This document shows, in pieces, positions 43,921 through 52,640 of a stretch of 64,000 bases of DNA. The position numbers and the translations under genes are program-made. Position 1 is the stretch's first letter, and every line of letters starts with the position of its first letter. The DNA is taken from the NCBI RefSeq assembly GCF_051487185.1, contig NZ_JAHVDK010000001.1, forward strand, positions 186,001 through 250,000, in the 5' to 3' direction. The stretch comes from Inquilinus limosus_F (lineage in GTDB: Bacteria; Pseudomonadota; Alphaproteobacteria; DSM-16000; Inquilinaceae). The notes below the pieces were generated by a model. That model worked only from the letters and a program-made list of their open reading frames with translations, did no database searches and had not been told where the DNA came from.

Positions 43921-45093
43921 TCAGCCTTCGGTCGACAGGACCCGCAGCGCCTCGTCGGCCACGACCTGCTCCTCGTCGGTCGGGATGACCAGTACGGCGA
44001 CCGCGCTGCCCGGGGCGTCGATGCGGCCCGGACCGTCCCCCTCGGCGATCCGCACGCCGAGGGGGCCGAGGCGCCGGCAGATCCGGGCCCGGATCTCCGG
44101 CTGATGCTCGCCGATCCCGGCGGTGAAGACGATGGCGTCGAGCCCGCCGAGCGTGACGGCAAGCGCGGCCGCCGCCTGGGCGATGCGGAAGGCGAAGATG
44201 TCGATCGCCTCACGCGCCCGCGGGTCGTCGCTGGTCAGGAGCTCGCGCGTATCGCCGCTGATGCCGGACAGGCCGAGCAGGCCGGAGCGGCGGTAGAGCA
44301 GGTCCGACACCTCCTCGACCCGCATCCCGCCTGGGCCGAGCAGATGCAGCAGCACCCCGGCGTCGAGCGCGCCCGGCCGCGTCGCCATCGGCACCCCGTC
44401 GAGGGCCGAGAAGCCCATCGTCGTCTCGACGCTGACGCCGTCCCGCAGCGCGCAGAGGCTGGCACCACTGCCGAGATGGGCCACCACCACCCGCCCGGCC
44501 GCGAGCTCCGGATGGTCACGGCGCAGCGCGCCGGCGATGAACCGGTAGGACAGGCCGTGAAAGCCGAAACGCTTGATGCCGCGGTCGTGCATCGGCCGGG
44601 GCAGGGCGAAGCGGCGCACCAGATCGGCCTGCCCGGCGTGGAACGCCGTGTCGAAGGAGGCGGTCTGGACGACATCGGGCCGCAGCGTGCCCATCGCCTC
44701 GATCAGCCGCAGCGCCGGCGGCTGGTGCAGCGGCGCCAGCGGTACGAGAGCTTCCAACTGTCCGAAGATCTCCTGTGTGACGCGGACCGGCCCGGTGAAG
44801 CTCTCCCCGCCATGCACCACCCGATGCCCGGCCGCGGCGAGATCGGCGAGGCCCAGCCGGGCGTCCAGCACGCGCAGGCAGCCGCCGAGCACGGCCCGCA
44901 GGTCGCCGGCATCCGCGACGCCGATCTCCGCCTCCCCCGACGCGCCCTCCGCCTTCAGCCGCAGCGCCAGCGGCTGTTCCTTGAGGTCGAGCACGGCCTT
45001 GGCGCGGCGCGCCGCCCGGCCGTCGCGATCCTCGAACAGGCCGAGCTTGATCGAGGAGGAGCCGGCGTTGAGGGCCAGGATGGCGGTCGGCAT
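43921..45093 (-). CDS. ackA: Acetate kinase
   Basis: 390-residue kinase interconverting acetyl phosphate + ADP and acetate + ATP. It has the N-terminal ILALNAGSSSIKLGLF and the later HDRGIKRFGFHGLSYRFI and VVAHLGSGASLCAL signatures, and ends FTAGIGEHQPEIRA. It follows phosphoketolase by 7 bases on the minus strand. The acetyl phosphate from that enzyme would be turned to acetate with ATP gain. The length is typical. Confidence 0.96.
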   Translation of the reverse strand: MPTAILALNAGSSSIKLGLFEDRDGRAARRAKAVLDLKEQPLALRLKAEGASGEAEIGVADAGDLRAVLGGCLRVLDARLGLADLAAAGHRVVHGGESFTGPVRVTQEIFGQLEALVPLAPLHQPPALRLIEAMGTLRPDVVQTASFDTAFHAGQADLVRRFALPRPMHDRGIKRFGFHGLSYRFIAGALRRDHPELAAGRVVVAHLGSGASLCALRDGVSVETTMGFSALDGVPMATRPGALDAGVLLHLLGPGGMRVEEVSDLLYRRSGLLGLSGISGDTRELLTSDDPRAREAIDIFAFRIAQAAAALAVTLGGLDAIVFTAGIGEHQPEIRARICRRLGPLGVRIAEGDGPGRIDAPGSAVAVLVIPTDEEQVVADEALRVLSTEG

Positions 45094-45100
45094 GGCGCCC

Positions 45101-47479
45101 TCAGTCGAAGGGGGCGGCGGTGCCGCGGCCGGGCCAGCGCCAGTCGGCGATATCGGGCATGTCGCGGCCGTGCCGGCGCACATAGTCGTGATGCTCGGCC
45201 AGCCGGTCCTGGAACAGCCGCCGCGCCCGGTCGCCCTCGGCACCGAGCTGCGGCAGCCGGTCGATCGCGGCGATGGCCAGGTGGAAGCGGTCCAGCGCGT
45301 TCAGCACCGTCATGTCGAAGGGTGTGGTGGTGGTGCCTTCCTCGCGATAGCCGTGGACATGGAAGTTGTCGTGGTTGGTCCGCTTGTAGGTCAGCCGGTG
45401 GATCAGCTGCGGATAGCCGTGGAAGGCGAAGATCACCGGCTTGTCCCGGGTGAACAGGGTGTCGAACTCCTCCTCCGGCAGCCCGTGCGGATGGTGTTCC
45501 TTCGACTGCAGCCCCATCAGGTCGACGACATTGACCAGGCGGATGCGCAGCCGCGGCAGATGCTCGCGCAGCAGCGCCACGGCGGCGACCGCCTCCAGCG
45601 TCGGCACGTCGCCGGCGCAGGCCAGCACCACGTCGGGGTCGCCGTCGCCCTCGTTGCTGGCCCAGCCCCAGCGGCCGATGCCGGCGGCGCAATGGGCGGC
45701 CGCCCGGTCGAGATCCAGCCATTGCGGCGCCGACTGCTTGCCGGCGACGATGACGTTGATGCGGTCATAGGTCCTGAGGCAATGGTCGGTCACCGCCAGC
45801 AGCGTGTTGGCGTCGGGCGGCAGATAGACCCGCACGATGTCGGCCTTCTTGTTGACGACATGGTCGATGAAGCCGGGGTCCTGATGGCTGAAGCCGTTGT
45901 GGTCCTGCCGCCAGACATGCGAGGTCAGCAGGTAGTTCAGCGACGCGATCGGCTGCCGCCAGGGCAGGTCGCGCGAGACCTTCAGCCACTTGGCATGCTG
46001 GTTGACCATCGAATCGACGATGTGGATGAAGGCCTCGTAGCAGGAGAACAGGCCGTGCCGGCCGGTCAGGAGATAGCCTTCGAGCCAGCCCTGGCACAGA
46101 TGCTCGCTCAGCACCTCCATCACCCGGCCTTCGGGCGCGAGGTGCACGTCTTCGGGCAGGATGTCCTCCATCCAGACGCGGTCGGTCGCCTCGAACACGG
46201 CGTCGAGGCGGTTGGAGGTGGTCTCGTCCGGTCCCATCAGGCGGAAATTCTCGGGGTTCAGCCGGATGACGTCGCGCAGCAGCTTGCCCAGCGCCTTCGT
46301 CGCCTCGCCACGGCTGCCGCCCGGGTTCGGCACGTCGAGGGCGAAGTCTCGATAATCGGGGAGCTCCAGCTCCTTCCGCAGCCGCCCGCCATTGGCATGC
46401 GGGTTGGCGCCCATGCGCCGGTCACCCTTCGGCGCCAGCGCCTGCAGCTCCGGCGCCAGCCGGCCGGCGCCGTCGAGCAGCTCCTCCGGCCGATAGCTGC
46501 GCATCCAGGCCTCGAGCTCGGCGAGGTGCGCCGGGTTGTCGGCCAGGCCATCGAGCGGCACCTGGTGCGACCGCCAGAAGCCTTCGGTCTTCAGGCCGTC
46601 GACCTCCTTCGGGCCGGTCCAGCCCTTGGGCGTTCGCAGAATGATCATCGGCCAGGGCGGCCGCGCCGTGCCGTCGGCCTGCGTGCCCTCGCGGATCTCG
46701 CGGATCCGGTCGACCACGATGTCGAGGGTCGAGGCCATCGCCTTGTGCGTGGGCATCGGGTCCGACCCCTCGACGAAATAGGGCTCGTAGCCCAGCCCCT
46801 CGAACAGGCGCAGCAGCTCCTCGTCGGTCATGCGGCCGAGCAGGGTGGGATTGGCGATCTTGTAGCCGTTCAGATGCAGGATCGGCAGCACCGCGCCGTC
46901 GACCCGCGGGTTCAGGAACTTGGTGGACTGCCAGGACGCCGCCAGCGGCCCGGTCTCGGCCTCGCCGTCGCCGATGACGCAGGCGACGATCAGGCCCGGA
47001 TTGTCGAAGGCCGCGCCATAGGCATGGGCCAGGGCGTAGCCCAGCTCGCCGCCCTCGTGGATCGACCCCGGCGTCTCCGGCGCGGCATGGCTCGGGATGC
47101 CGCCCGGGAAGGAGAACTGGCGGAACAGCCGGCGCATCCCCTCGCGGTCCCGGCCGACCTCCGGATAGATCTCGGAATAGGTGCCTTCGAGATACGTGTT
47201 CGCGACGACGGCCGGCCCGCCATGGCCGGGGCCGCAGATGAAGATCATGTCCAGCTCGTCGCGGGCGATCACCCGGTTGAGATGGGCGTAGATGAAGTTC
47301 AGCCCCGGCGTCGTGCCCCAATGGCCCAGCAGCCGCGGCTTCACGTGCTCGATCGCCAGTGGCTGCTCCAGCAGCGGGTTGTCCAGCAGGTAGATCTGCC
47401 CGACCGACAGATAATTCGCTGCGCGCCAATAGGCGTCGAGGAGCTCCAGCCCCTGGTCCTCGGCCTGACGTTCCGACAT
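45101..47479 (-). CDS. xfp: Xylulose-5-phosphate/fructose-6-phosphate phosphoketolase
   Basis: 792-residue thiamine-diphosphate enzyme that splits xylulose-5-P (or fructose-6-P) with phosphate into acetyl phosphate and glyceraldehyde-3-P (or erythrose-4-P). Marks are HWGTTPGLNFIYAHLNR, ICGPGHGGPAVVANTYLEGTYSE, GDGEAETGPLAASW (TPP-binding) and HPHGLPEEEFDTLFT. The frame runs far upstream with no family similarity; the ATG at 47479 gives the normal N-terminus. It is co-transcribed with ackA, forming an acetyl-phosphate-to-acetate branch. Confidence 0.95.
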   Translation of the reverse strand: MSERQAEDQGLELLDAYWRAANYLSVGQIYLLDNPLLEQPLAIEHVKPRLLGHWGTTPGLNFIYAHLNRVIARDELDMIFICGPGHGGPAVVANTYLEGTYSEIYPEVGRDREGMRRLFRQFSFPGGIPSHAAPETPGSIHEGGELGYALAHAYGAAFDNPGLIVACVIGDGEAETGPLAASWQSTKFLNPRVDGAVLPILHLNGYKIANPTLLGRMTDEELLRLFEGLGYEPYFVEGSDPMPTHKAMASTLDIVVDRIREIREGTQADGTARPPWPMIILRTPKGWTGPKEVDGLKTEGFWRSHQVPLDGLADNPAHLAELEAWMRSYRPEELLDGAGRLAPELQALAPKGDRRMGANPHANGGRLRKELELPDYRDFALDVPNPGGSRGEATKALGKLLRDVIRLNPENFRLMGPDETTSNRLDAVFEATDRVWMEDILPEDVHLAPEGRVMEVLSEHLCQGWLEGYLLTGRHGLFSCYEAFIHIVDSMVNQHAKWLKVSRDLPWRQPIASLNYLLTSHVWRQDHNGFSHQDPGFIDHVVNKKADIVRVYLPPDANTLLAVTDHCLRTYDRINVIVAGKQSAPQWLDLDRAAAHCAAGIGRWGWASNEGDGDPDVVLACAGDVPTLEAVAAVALLREHLPRLRIRLVNVVDLMGLQSKEHHPHGLPEEEFDTLFTRDKPVIFAFHGYPQLIHRLTYKRTNHDNFHVHGYREEGTTTTPFDMTVLNALDRFHLAIAAIDRLPQLGAEGDRARRLFQDRLAEHHDYVRRHGRDMPDIADWRWPGRGTAAPFD

Positions 47480-47650
47480 CTCGCCCACCCCTGCTGCGAT
47501 TGACTTGACCAGCGTAGCGTCGTCCCGGGCCACCGCGTTTGAGGCAGCGCAAGGCGCTCCCGCGCGGTTCGCGTCGCCGTCACCGCAGCAATAGAGGCAG
47601 CCGCGATTCCGGTCCCCGCGATGCGACCAATTTTCCTCGGGGGCCGGACC

Positions 47651-47676
47651 GGAACGGCCTGTCGGCGGTCGCTGTT
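47651..47676 (+). promoter_or_regulatory. EcfG-like promoter for the TPP enzyme
   Basis: GGAAC (47651-47655), 17 bases, TGTT (47673-47676), then GCC as in the site at 49788. The ATG lies 53 bases downstream. One of six such elements in this region. Confidence 0.5.
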
Positions 47677-47728
47677 GCCGGGGTGAGGTCGATACCCCGA
47701 CACTAACCCCAGCCACAGGAGAAGCGCG

Positions 47729-49486
47729 ATGGCCCGCCCCACTGCCGGCGACATCCTGGTCGAAACCCTGATCGATTGGGGGGTGGACACCGTCTTCGGC
47801 ATCCCCGGCGACGGCATCAACGGCCTGATCGAGGCGCTGCGCACCCGGCAGGACAGGATCCGCTTCATCCAGGTGCGGCATGAGGAGGCGGCGGCCTTCG
47901 CCGCCTGCGCCTATGCCAAATGGACCGGCCGGCTGGGCGTCTGCCTCGCCACCTCCGGCCCCGGCGGCATCCATCTGCTGAACGGCCTCTACGACGCCAA
48001 GCTGGACGGCCAGCCGGTGCTGGCGATCACCGGGCTGCAATTCCATGACCTGATGGACACCTTCACCCAGCAGGATGTCGATCTGGACCTGATCTTCGCC
48101 GATGTCGCCGCATACAACGTCCGGGTGATGGGGCCCGCCCATGTCGAGAACGTGGTCGAGCTGGCGTGCCGGACGGCGCTGGCCTATCGCGCCGTGTCGC
48201 ATGTCGCCATTCCGGCCGATATCCAGTCGCAGCCGGTCGAGGCCCGGACGCGGTCGGAGCGCAACGTGCCCCACCATGTCTCGGACGTGATGGCGGTATC
48301 GGCGCAGATGCCCAGCGAGGACCAGTTGGCGCGCGCCGCCGCGATCCTGAACGCGGGGAAGAAGACCGCGATCCTGGCCGGCCGCGGCGCGCTCGGCACC
48401 GGCGAGATCCTGGCCACGGTGGCCGAGCGGCTGGGCGCGCCGGTGATCAAGCCGCTGCTCGGCAAGGGCACGCTGCCGGACGACAGCCCGTATTCGACCG
48501 GCGGCATCGGCCTGCTCGGCACCAGGCCGTCACAGGAGGCGCTGGAGGAATGCGACACCCTGCTGATCGCCGGCAGCGGTTTCCCCTATATCGAGTACTA
48601 CCCGAAGCCGGGGCAGGCGCGGGCGGTGCAGATCGACCTCGACCCCCAGCGCATCGGCCTGCGCACCCCGGTCGAGGCCGGGCTGGTCGGCGACACGCGG
48701 AAGGTGCTGGAGGCGCTGCTGCCCCGTCTGCAGTACCGCGAGGACCGCTCCTTCCTGGCCAAGGCGCAGGCCGGGATGAAGGAGTGGAACGCGCTGATGG
48801 TCGAGCGCGGCACCCGGCAGGACAAGCCGATGAAACCGCAGGTGGTGGCACATGAGCTGGACCGGCTGCTGCGCCACGACGCCATCATCGCCACCGATTC
48901 CGGCACCGTCACCACCTGGGCGGCGCGGCATCTGACGATGCGGGACGGGATGATGTTCTCCTGCTCCGGCACCCTCGCCTCGATGGCCTGCGGTCTGCCC
49001 TATGCCATTGCCGCAGGGGTGGCCTATCCGGGCCGGCAGGTGGTGTGCTTCATCGGCGACGGCGGCCTGACCATGCTGATCGGTGAGCTGGCGACCTGCG
49101 TGAAATACGGGCTCGACATCAAGATCGTGGTGATCAAGAACAACACTCTCGGCCAGATCAAGTGGGAGCAGATGGTGTTCCTGGGGAACCCGGAATATGC
49201 CTGCGATCTGCAGCCGGTCGACTTCGCCGCTGTGGCGCGGGGCTTCGGCATTCCCGGCTGGACGGTGGACGACCCGGCCCGTTGCGGCGAGGTGCTGCGC
49301 CAGGCGATGGCGGCGCCCGGCCCGGCGCTGGTCGAAGCGGTGGTCGACCCGCACGAACCGCCGATGCCGGCCAAGGCGACGCTGAAGCAGGCGGCGCATC
49401 TGGCTGAATCCCTGGCCCGCGGCACGCCGGCGCGACGCAGGATCGCGATGACCGTCGCCTCCGACACCGTGCGCGAGCTGGTCTAG
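47729..49486 (+). CDS. Pyruvate oxidase / acetolactate-synthase-like TPP enzyme
   Basis: 585-residue thiamine-diphosphate enzyme of the pyruvate oxidase/PoxB group: N-terminal RHEEAAAFAACAYAKWTG with the catalytic Glu52, a central FAD-type domain, and the C-terminal TPP motif GDGGLTMLIGELATCVKYG...NN. It could oxidise pyruvate to acetate or make acetolactate. Among these, PoxB-like activity suits the acetate genes next door, but specificity is not decided by sequence. It is divergent from xfp and has a GGAAC-N17-TGTT promoter. The stop overlaps that of the convergent next gene in a CTAG. Confidence 0.85.
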   Translation: MARPTAGDILVETLIDWGVDTVFGIPGDGINGLIEALRTRQDRIRFIQVRHEEAAAFAACAYAKWTGRLGVCLATSGPGGIHLLNGLYDAKLDGQPVLAITGLQFHDLMDTFTQQDVDLDLIFADVAAYNVRVMGPAHVENVVELACRTALAYRAVSHVAIPADIQSQPVEARTRSERNVPHHVSDVMAVSAQMPSEDQLARAAAILNAGKKTAILAGRGALGTGEILATVAERLGAPVIKPLLGKGTLPDDSPYSTGGIGLLGTRPSQEALEECDTLLIAGSGFPYIEYYPKPGQARAVQIDLDPQRIGLRTPVEAGLVGDTRKVLEALLPRLQYREDRSFLAKAQAGMKEWNALMVERGTRQDKPMKPQVVAHELDRLLRHDAIIATDSGTVTTWAARHLTMRDGMMFSCSGTLASMACGLPYAIAAGVAYPGRQVVCFIGDGGLTMLIGELATCVKYGLDIKIVVIKNNTLGQIKWEQMVFLGNPEYACDLQPVDFAAVARGFGIPGWTVDDPARCGEVLRQAMAAPGPALVEAVVDPHEPPMPAKATLKQAAHLAESLARGTPARRRIAMTVASDTVRELV

Positions 49487-49698
49487 GCGAAGATCGCGAC
49501 CAGCAGGATCAGGAGCAGAACCAGCAGGCCGGCCAGGATCGCCAGCGTCGAGCGCTGGCGGCCCTCCTGCTCCGGCCCGCGCGCCAGGCTGACATCGAGC
49601 GCGCTTTCGATCGCCCGGCGGCCCTCGGGCTTGTCTCTCACGGGCCGGTCCGCGGCATCGGGCGGCGCGCGGCGCGGCGTCTCCGCATCCGACATCAT
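49483..49698 (-). CDS. 71-residue protein with C-terminal membrane helix
   Basis: Small tail-anchored-type protein: a polar, charged N-terminal 48 residues and one strongly hydrophobic helix at the end (LAILAGLLVLLLILLVAIFA). The two ATG codons at 49698 and 49695 follow a GGAGG-like site. It has an EcfG-like promoter just upstream. Its stop shares the palindromic CTAG with the convergent TPP enzyme. No family recognised; the role may be in membrane stress response (inference from promoter only). Confidence 0.65.
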   Translation of the reverse strand: MMSDAETPRRAPPDAADRPVRDKPEGRRAIESALDVSLARGPEQEGRQRSTLAILAGLLVLLLILLVAIFA

Positions 49699-49735
49699 GT
49701 CTCGCCTCCATGGGCAAGCCTATGCATGGACAGGA

Positions 49736-49761
49736 AATGGCCGCCGCTGCGCCGGGGTTCC
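49736..49761 (-). promoter_or_regulatory. EcfG-like promoter for the 71-residue membrane protein
   Basis: Minus strand GGAAC (49761-49757), 17 bases, CATT (49739-49736). It lies back to back with the plus-strand element at 49766, only 4 bases apart. The start codon is 38 bases on. Confidence 0.55.
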
Positions 49762-49765
49762 GCCC

Positions 49766-49791
49766 GGAACGGCGGCGGCGGCGGTGCCGTT
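49766..49791 (+). promoter_or_regulatory. EcfG-type promoter for the quinone-type reductase
   Basis: GGAAC (49766-49770), 17 bases, CGTT (49788-49791): a full match to the alphaproteobacterial general-stress consensus. The ATG is 32 bases downstream. Confidence 0.7.
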
Positions 49792-49822
49792 GCCCAGGCA
49801 GCAACCGGCGAGGGAGCCAGCG

Positions 49823-50788
49823 ATGGCGACGATGAGATCCGTCCGAATCCACAGCTTCGGCGGCCCGGAGGTGCTGTCGGTCGAGGAGATCGCGACGCCC
49901 CATCCGATGGCCGGAGAGGTGCTGGTGCGGGTGCATGCGGCGGGGGTCAATCCGGTCGATTGCAAGACCCGCTCCGGCCAGTACCCGCCGGTCGGGCGGG
50001 ACGACCTGCCGGTCGTGCTGGGCCGCGACATCGCCGGCGAGGTGGTGGAAAGCGGCGGCGGCCGTGGCGATCTGCCGGCGGTCGGCGACCCGGTCTACGC
50101 CATGCTGGGCCCGGACCGCGGCGGCTATGCCGACTATGCGGTGGTGAAGGCCGAGGAGGCGGCGCCGAAGCCCGAGGGGCTGAGCGACGCCGAGGCCGCG
50201 GCGGTGCCGCTGGCCGCGCTCACCGCCTGGCAGGGGCTGTTCGACCATGGCGGCCTGCAGCCGGGCCAGCGGGTGCTGATCCATGGCGGGGCCGGCGGCG
50301 TCGGCCATTTCGCCGTCCAGTTCGCCAAGGCCCGCGGCGCCTTCGTCGCCACCACCGTCTCCGGCGATGACCTGGCCTTCGCCCATGAGCTCGGCGCCGA
50401 TCAGGCGATCGACTACCGGGCCGACCGTATCGAGGAACGGGTGGAGCCGGTCGACATGGTGTTCGACCTGGTCGCCGGCGAGACCCAGGACCGGTCCTGG
50501 GGCGTGCTCAAGCCCGGCGGCATCCTGGTGTCGACCCTGGGGCCGCCGCCGGAAGACAAGGCGCGGGCGCACCGGGCGCGCGGGGCAGGCTATGTGGTGC
50601 AGCCGAGTGGCCGTCAGCTCGACGAGATCCGCCGGCTGATCGAGGACCGCCGGGTGCGGCCGGTGGTCGGGGCGGTGCTGCCGCTGAAGGAGGTTGCGGC
50701 GGCGCATGAGCGGCTGGAGCAGCATCGCCTGCGCGGCAAGCTGGTGCTGCAGATCGCCACCGACGTCAGGCCGGCGGCCCGGGCCTGA
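49823..50788 (+). CDS. Zinc-free NADP-dependent oxidoreductase (quinone reductase type)
   Basis: 321-residue MDR-family reductase: GroES-like N-terminus (RSVRIHSFGGPEVLSVEEI), HAAGVNPVDCKTRSGQYP, the NADP fold ILIHGGAGGVGHFAVQFAK and a C-terminal HRLRGKLVLQI. The zinc-binding cysteine group is absent. It probably reduces quinones or reactive alkenes as a protective enzyme. Its promoter matches the stress consensus. It differs clearly from the other quinone reductase in the window at 8.4 kb. Confidence 0.9.
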   Translation: MATMRSVRIHSFGGPEVLSVEEIATPHPMAGEVLVRVHAAGVNPVDCKTRSGQYPPVGRDDLPVVLGRDIAGEVVESGGGRGDLPAVGDPVYAMLGPDRGGYADYAVVKAEEAAPKPEGLSDAEAAAVPLAALTAWQGLFDHGGLQPGQRVLIHGGAGGVGHFAVQFAKARGAFVATTVSGDDLAFAHELGADQAIDYRADRIEERVEPVDMVFDLVAGETQDRSWGVLKPGGILVSTLGPPPEDKARAHRARGAGYVVQPSGRQLDEIRRLIEDRRVRPVVGAVLPLKEVAAAHERLEQHRLRGKLVLQIATDVRPAARA

Positions 50789-50817
50789 TCCTCAGGCCGG
50801 GCCCCCGTCGCCGCGCC

Positions 50818-51126
50818 TCAATGACGCACGAATTTGCAGAAGCGGCTGATCTGGCCGTCGGCCGTACGATCCTGGTGCAGGAAGGTCAGCCCGGCCTCGT
50901 CGAACTTCTCGAAGAACTCCTCCCAGGAGATCTCCTCCAGCGACTCGTCCCGCTTCTGGCCGTCGCCGACGAAGTCGAAGCGCAGGACTCCGGCCTCCTC
51001 GCCACCACGCTCCGTGCCGCGCACGGTGGTCGGGACCGCGCCGCGCTCCTCCGCCCAGCGGCGGATGGTGTCGTGGTCGCGCGTCTCCTGCGCGACGCTG
51101 CTCTCGGTCTGGTGCCGTGTGGCCAT
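50818..51126 (-). CDS. 102-residue soluble stress-type protein, function unknown
   Basis: Acidic, helix-rich small protein: HDTIRRWAEERGAVPTTVRGTER, VLRFDF and EEISWEEFFEKFDEAGLTFLHQD. The DTIRRWAEERGAVP segment recalls hypothetical proteins found with stress genes in alphaproteobacteria (memory, not searched). A perfect GGAGG ribosome site precedes the ATG, and a GGAAC-N17-CATT element lies 39-64 bases upstream. It is cytosolic, with no helix for the membrane. Confidence 0.75.
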   Translation of the reverse strand: MATRHQTESSVAQETRDHDTIRRWAEERGAVPTTVRGTERGGEEAGVLRFDFVGDGQKRDESLEEISWEEFFEKFDEAGLTFLHQDRTADGQISRFCKFVRH

Positions 51127-51164
51127 GGGAACCTCCATCCTCGATGGCGTCGTCACTCCAGGGC

Positions 51165-51190
51165 AATGGCGGGGGGCGGAGGCCGGTTCC
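51165..51190 (-). promoter_or_regulatory. EcfG-like promoter for the 102-residue protein
   Basis: Minus strand GGAAC (51190-51186), 17 bases, CATT (51168-51165), then GCC. One mismatch from CGTT. It overlaps the 3' flank of the next gene to the right by position only. Confidence 0.55.
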
Positions 51191-51196
51191 GGCCGG

Positions 51197-51493
51197 TCAG
51201 AAGAACACGGCGCGGCCGGTGCCGGGGGCGATGTCGCTGGGCGCGGCGTGGATCGCGAGAAGCCCCCTCCGCTCCCCGCCGCCGCTCCGGCCCGTCACCA
51301 CGATCTCGACCCCGCCTTCGCTGTCGAACAGCTCCGGGTTCCAGTGCATCCAGGCCTCCTCCACCGCCTCGACCCCGCCCGGAAGGGCGATGGCCAGCAG
51401 GGCCTCGCGGTGCCGGGAGAGGGCGCTGACCAGGTCCTCGCCCTGGATCTCGACGGGTTCGCCAGCGGGATTCTCGACGTTCCAGCTCTGCAT
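51197..51493 (-). CDS. 98-residue hypothetical protein co-transcribed with SDR
   Basis: Soluble protein of 98 residues with MQSWNVENPAGEPVEIQGEDLVSALS and a hydrophobic pattern LLAIALPGGVEAVEEAWMHWNPEL. I do not recognise the family. It starts 23 bases after the stop of the short-chain dehydrogenase gene on the same strand and has no promoter of its own that I can see. It is therefore probably the second gene of that stress operon. Confidence 0.65.
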   Translation of the reverse strand: MQSWNVENPAGEPVEIQGEDLVSALSRHREALLAIALPGGVEAVEEAWMHWNPELFDSEGGVEIVVTGRSGGGERRGLLAIHAAPSDIAPGTGRAVFF

Positions 51494-51516
51494 GATCGGC
51501 CTCTCGGTGTTCGCCC

Positions 51517-52386
51517 CTACAGCATCGGCCGGCCGCCGGTCACCGGCAGCACGGCGCCGGTGATGTAGCTCGCCTCCGGCGACGCCAGCAGGACATAGGC
51601 GGGGGCCAGCTCCGCCGGCTGCGCGGCGCGGCCAAGCGGGGTGTTGGCGCCGAAGCTCTCGACCGTGTCCGGCCCCAGTGTCGAAGGGATCAGCGGCGTC
51701 CACACCGGGCCCGGGGCCACGCAGTTCACCCGGATGCCCTTCTCGGCCAGCAGCTGCGCCAGGCCGGCGGTGAAATTGACGATCGCGCCCTTGGTCGCGG
51801 CATAGGGCAGCAGGGTCGGCGACGGCGATTTCGCGTTGATCGAGGAGGAGTTGACGATGGCGCTGCCCGGCTTCATGTGCGGCACGGCCGCCTTGGACAG
51901 ATAGAACTGGCTGTGGATGTTGGTGCGGAAGGTCCGTTCCCACTCCTCGGCGGTGATGTCGTCGAGCGTCTCGTGGACCCTCTGATGGGCGGCGTTGTTG
52001 ACCAGGATGTCGATCCCGCCCAGCTCGCGCACCGTCCGCTCCACCAGCATCCGGCAGTGGTTCTCGTCGCCGACGTCGCCGGCGACGGTGACGGCGCGGC
52101 GGCCCGCCTTGATCACCCATTCCGCGGTCTCGTGGGCGTCGTCGTGCTCGCTGAGATAGGAGATCAGCACATCGGCGCCTTCGCGGGCGAAGGCGATGGC
52201 GACGGCGCGCCCGATGCCGGAATCCGCGCCGGTGATCAGGGCAACGCGCCCCTCCAGCTTGCCGCTGCCGCGATAGCTCTCCTCGCCGTGATCGGGGCGA
52301 GGGCTCATGGCCGCGGTCTCGCCCGGCGGCCGCTGCTGCTGCCGGGGCTGCGGCGGGGTCGGGCCGGCGGTCTTCGGATCGGTCAT
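51517..52386 (-). CDS. Short-chain dehydrogenase/reductase (YghA/stress type)
   Basis: 289-residue classical SDR with an N-terminal extension (about 40 residues, rich in Pro and Gln). It then has VALITGADSGIGRAVAIAFA (NADP fold), ILVNNAAHQ, a catalytic Ser in IVNSSSINAK, YAATKGAIVNFT (Tyr-x-x-x-Lys) and a C-terminal SYITGAVLPVTGG. This layout matches the YghA/general-stress SDRs of many bacteria. ATG 52386 has a GGAGAG site; the promoter at 52424 places it in the stress regulon. Confidence 0.9.
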   Translation of the reverse strand: MTDPKTAGPTPPQPRQQQRPPGETAAMSPRPDHGEESYRGSGKLEGRVALITGADSGIGRAVAIAFAREGADVLISYLSEHDDAHETAEWVIKAGRRAVTVAGDVGDENHCRMLVERTVRELGGIDILVNNAAHQRVHETLDDITAEEWERTFRTNIHSQFYLSKAAVPHMKPGSAIVNSSSINAKSPSPTLLPYAATKGAIVNFTAGLAQLLAEKGIRVNCVAPGPVWTPLIPSTLGPDTVESFGANTPLGRAAQPAELAPAYVLLASPEASYITGAVLPVTGGRPML

Positions 52387-52423
52387 GGCGCTCTCCGTCT
52401 CGACCGGGTGCTTCTCCCTGGTC

Positions 52424-52449
52424 AATGGCGGCGGAAAGCGTGGCGTTCC
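52424..52449 (-). promoter_or_regulatory. EcfG-like promoter for the SDR operon
   Basis: Minus strand GGAAC (52449-52445), 17 bases, CATT (52427-52424) and a G. The start codon follows 38 bases on. Confidence 0.6.
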
Positions 52450-52524
52450 GGATAGGCAGGCGCACCGAAAGCCAACGATTCCGGAGGGGCCGGGCCGACT
52501 GCTGCTCGATATCGGAGAATTGGG

Positions 52525-52599
<75 letters not shown>

Positions 52600-52640
52600 G
52601 CCGCAGGGCGCGCACCCTATACAGGGCGCGCGCCTTAGCG

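Noticed and set aside
44573..47503. A 976-codon frame on the plus strand over ackA and xfp
   Set aside because: It is antisense to two clear enzymes and has the composition of a shadow frame.
47480..48277. Upstream extension of the phosphoketolase frame
   Set aside because: The extra 266 residues lie antisense to the TPP enzyme and have no family similarity; the ATG at 47479 is the family start.
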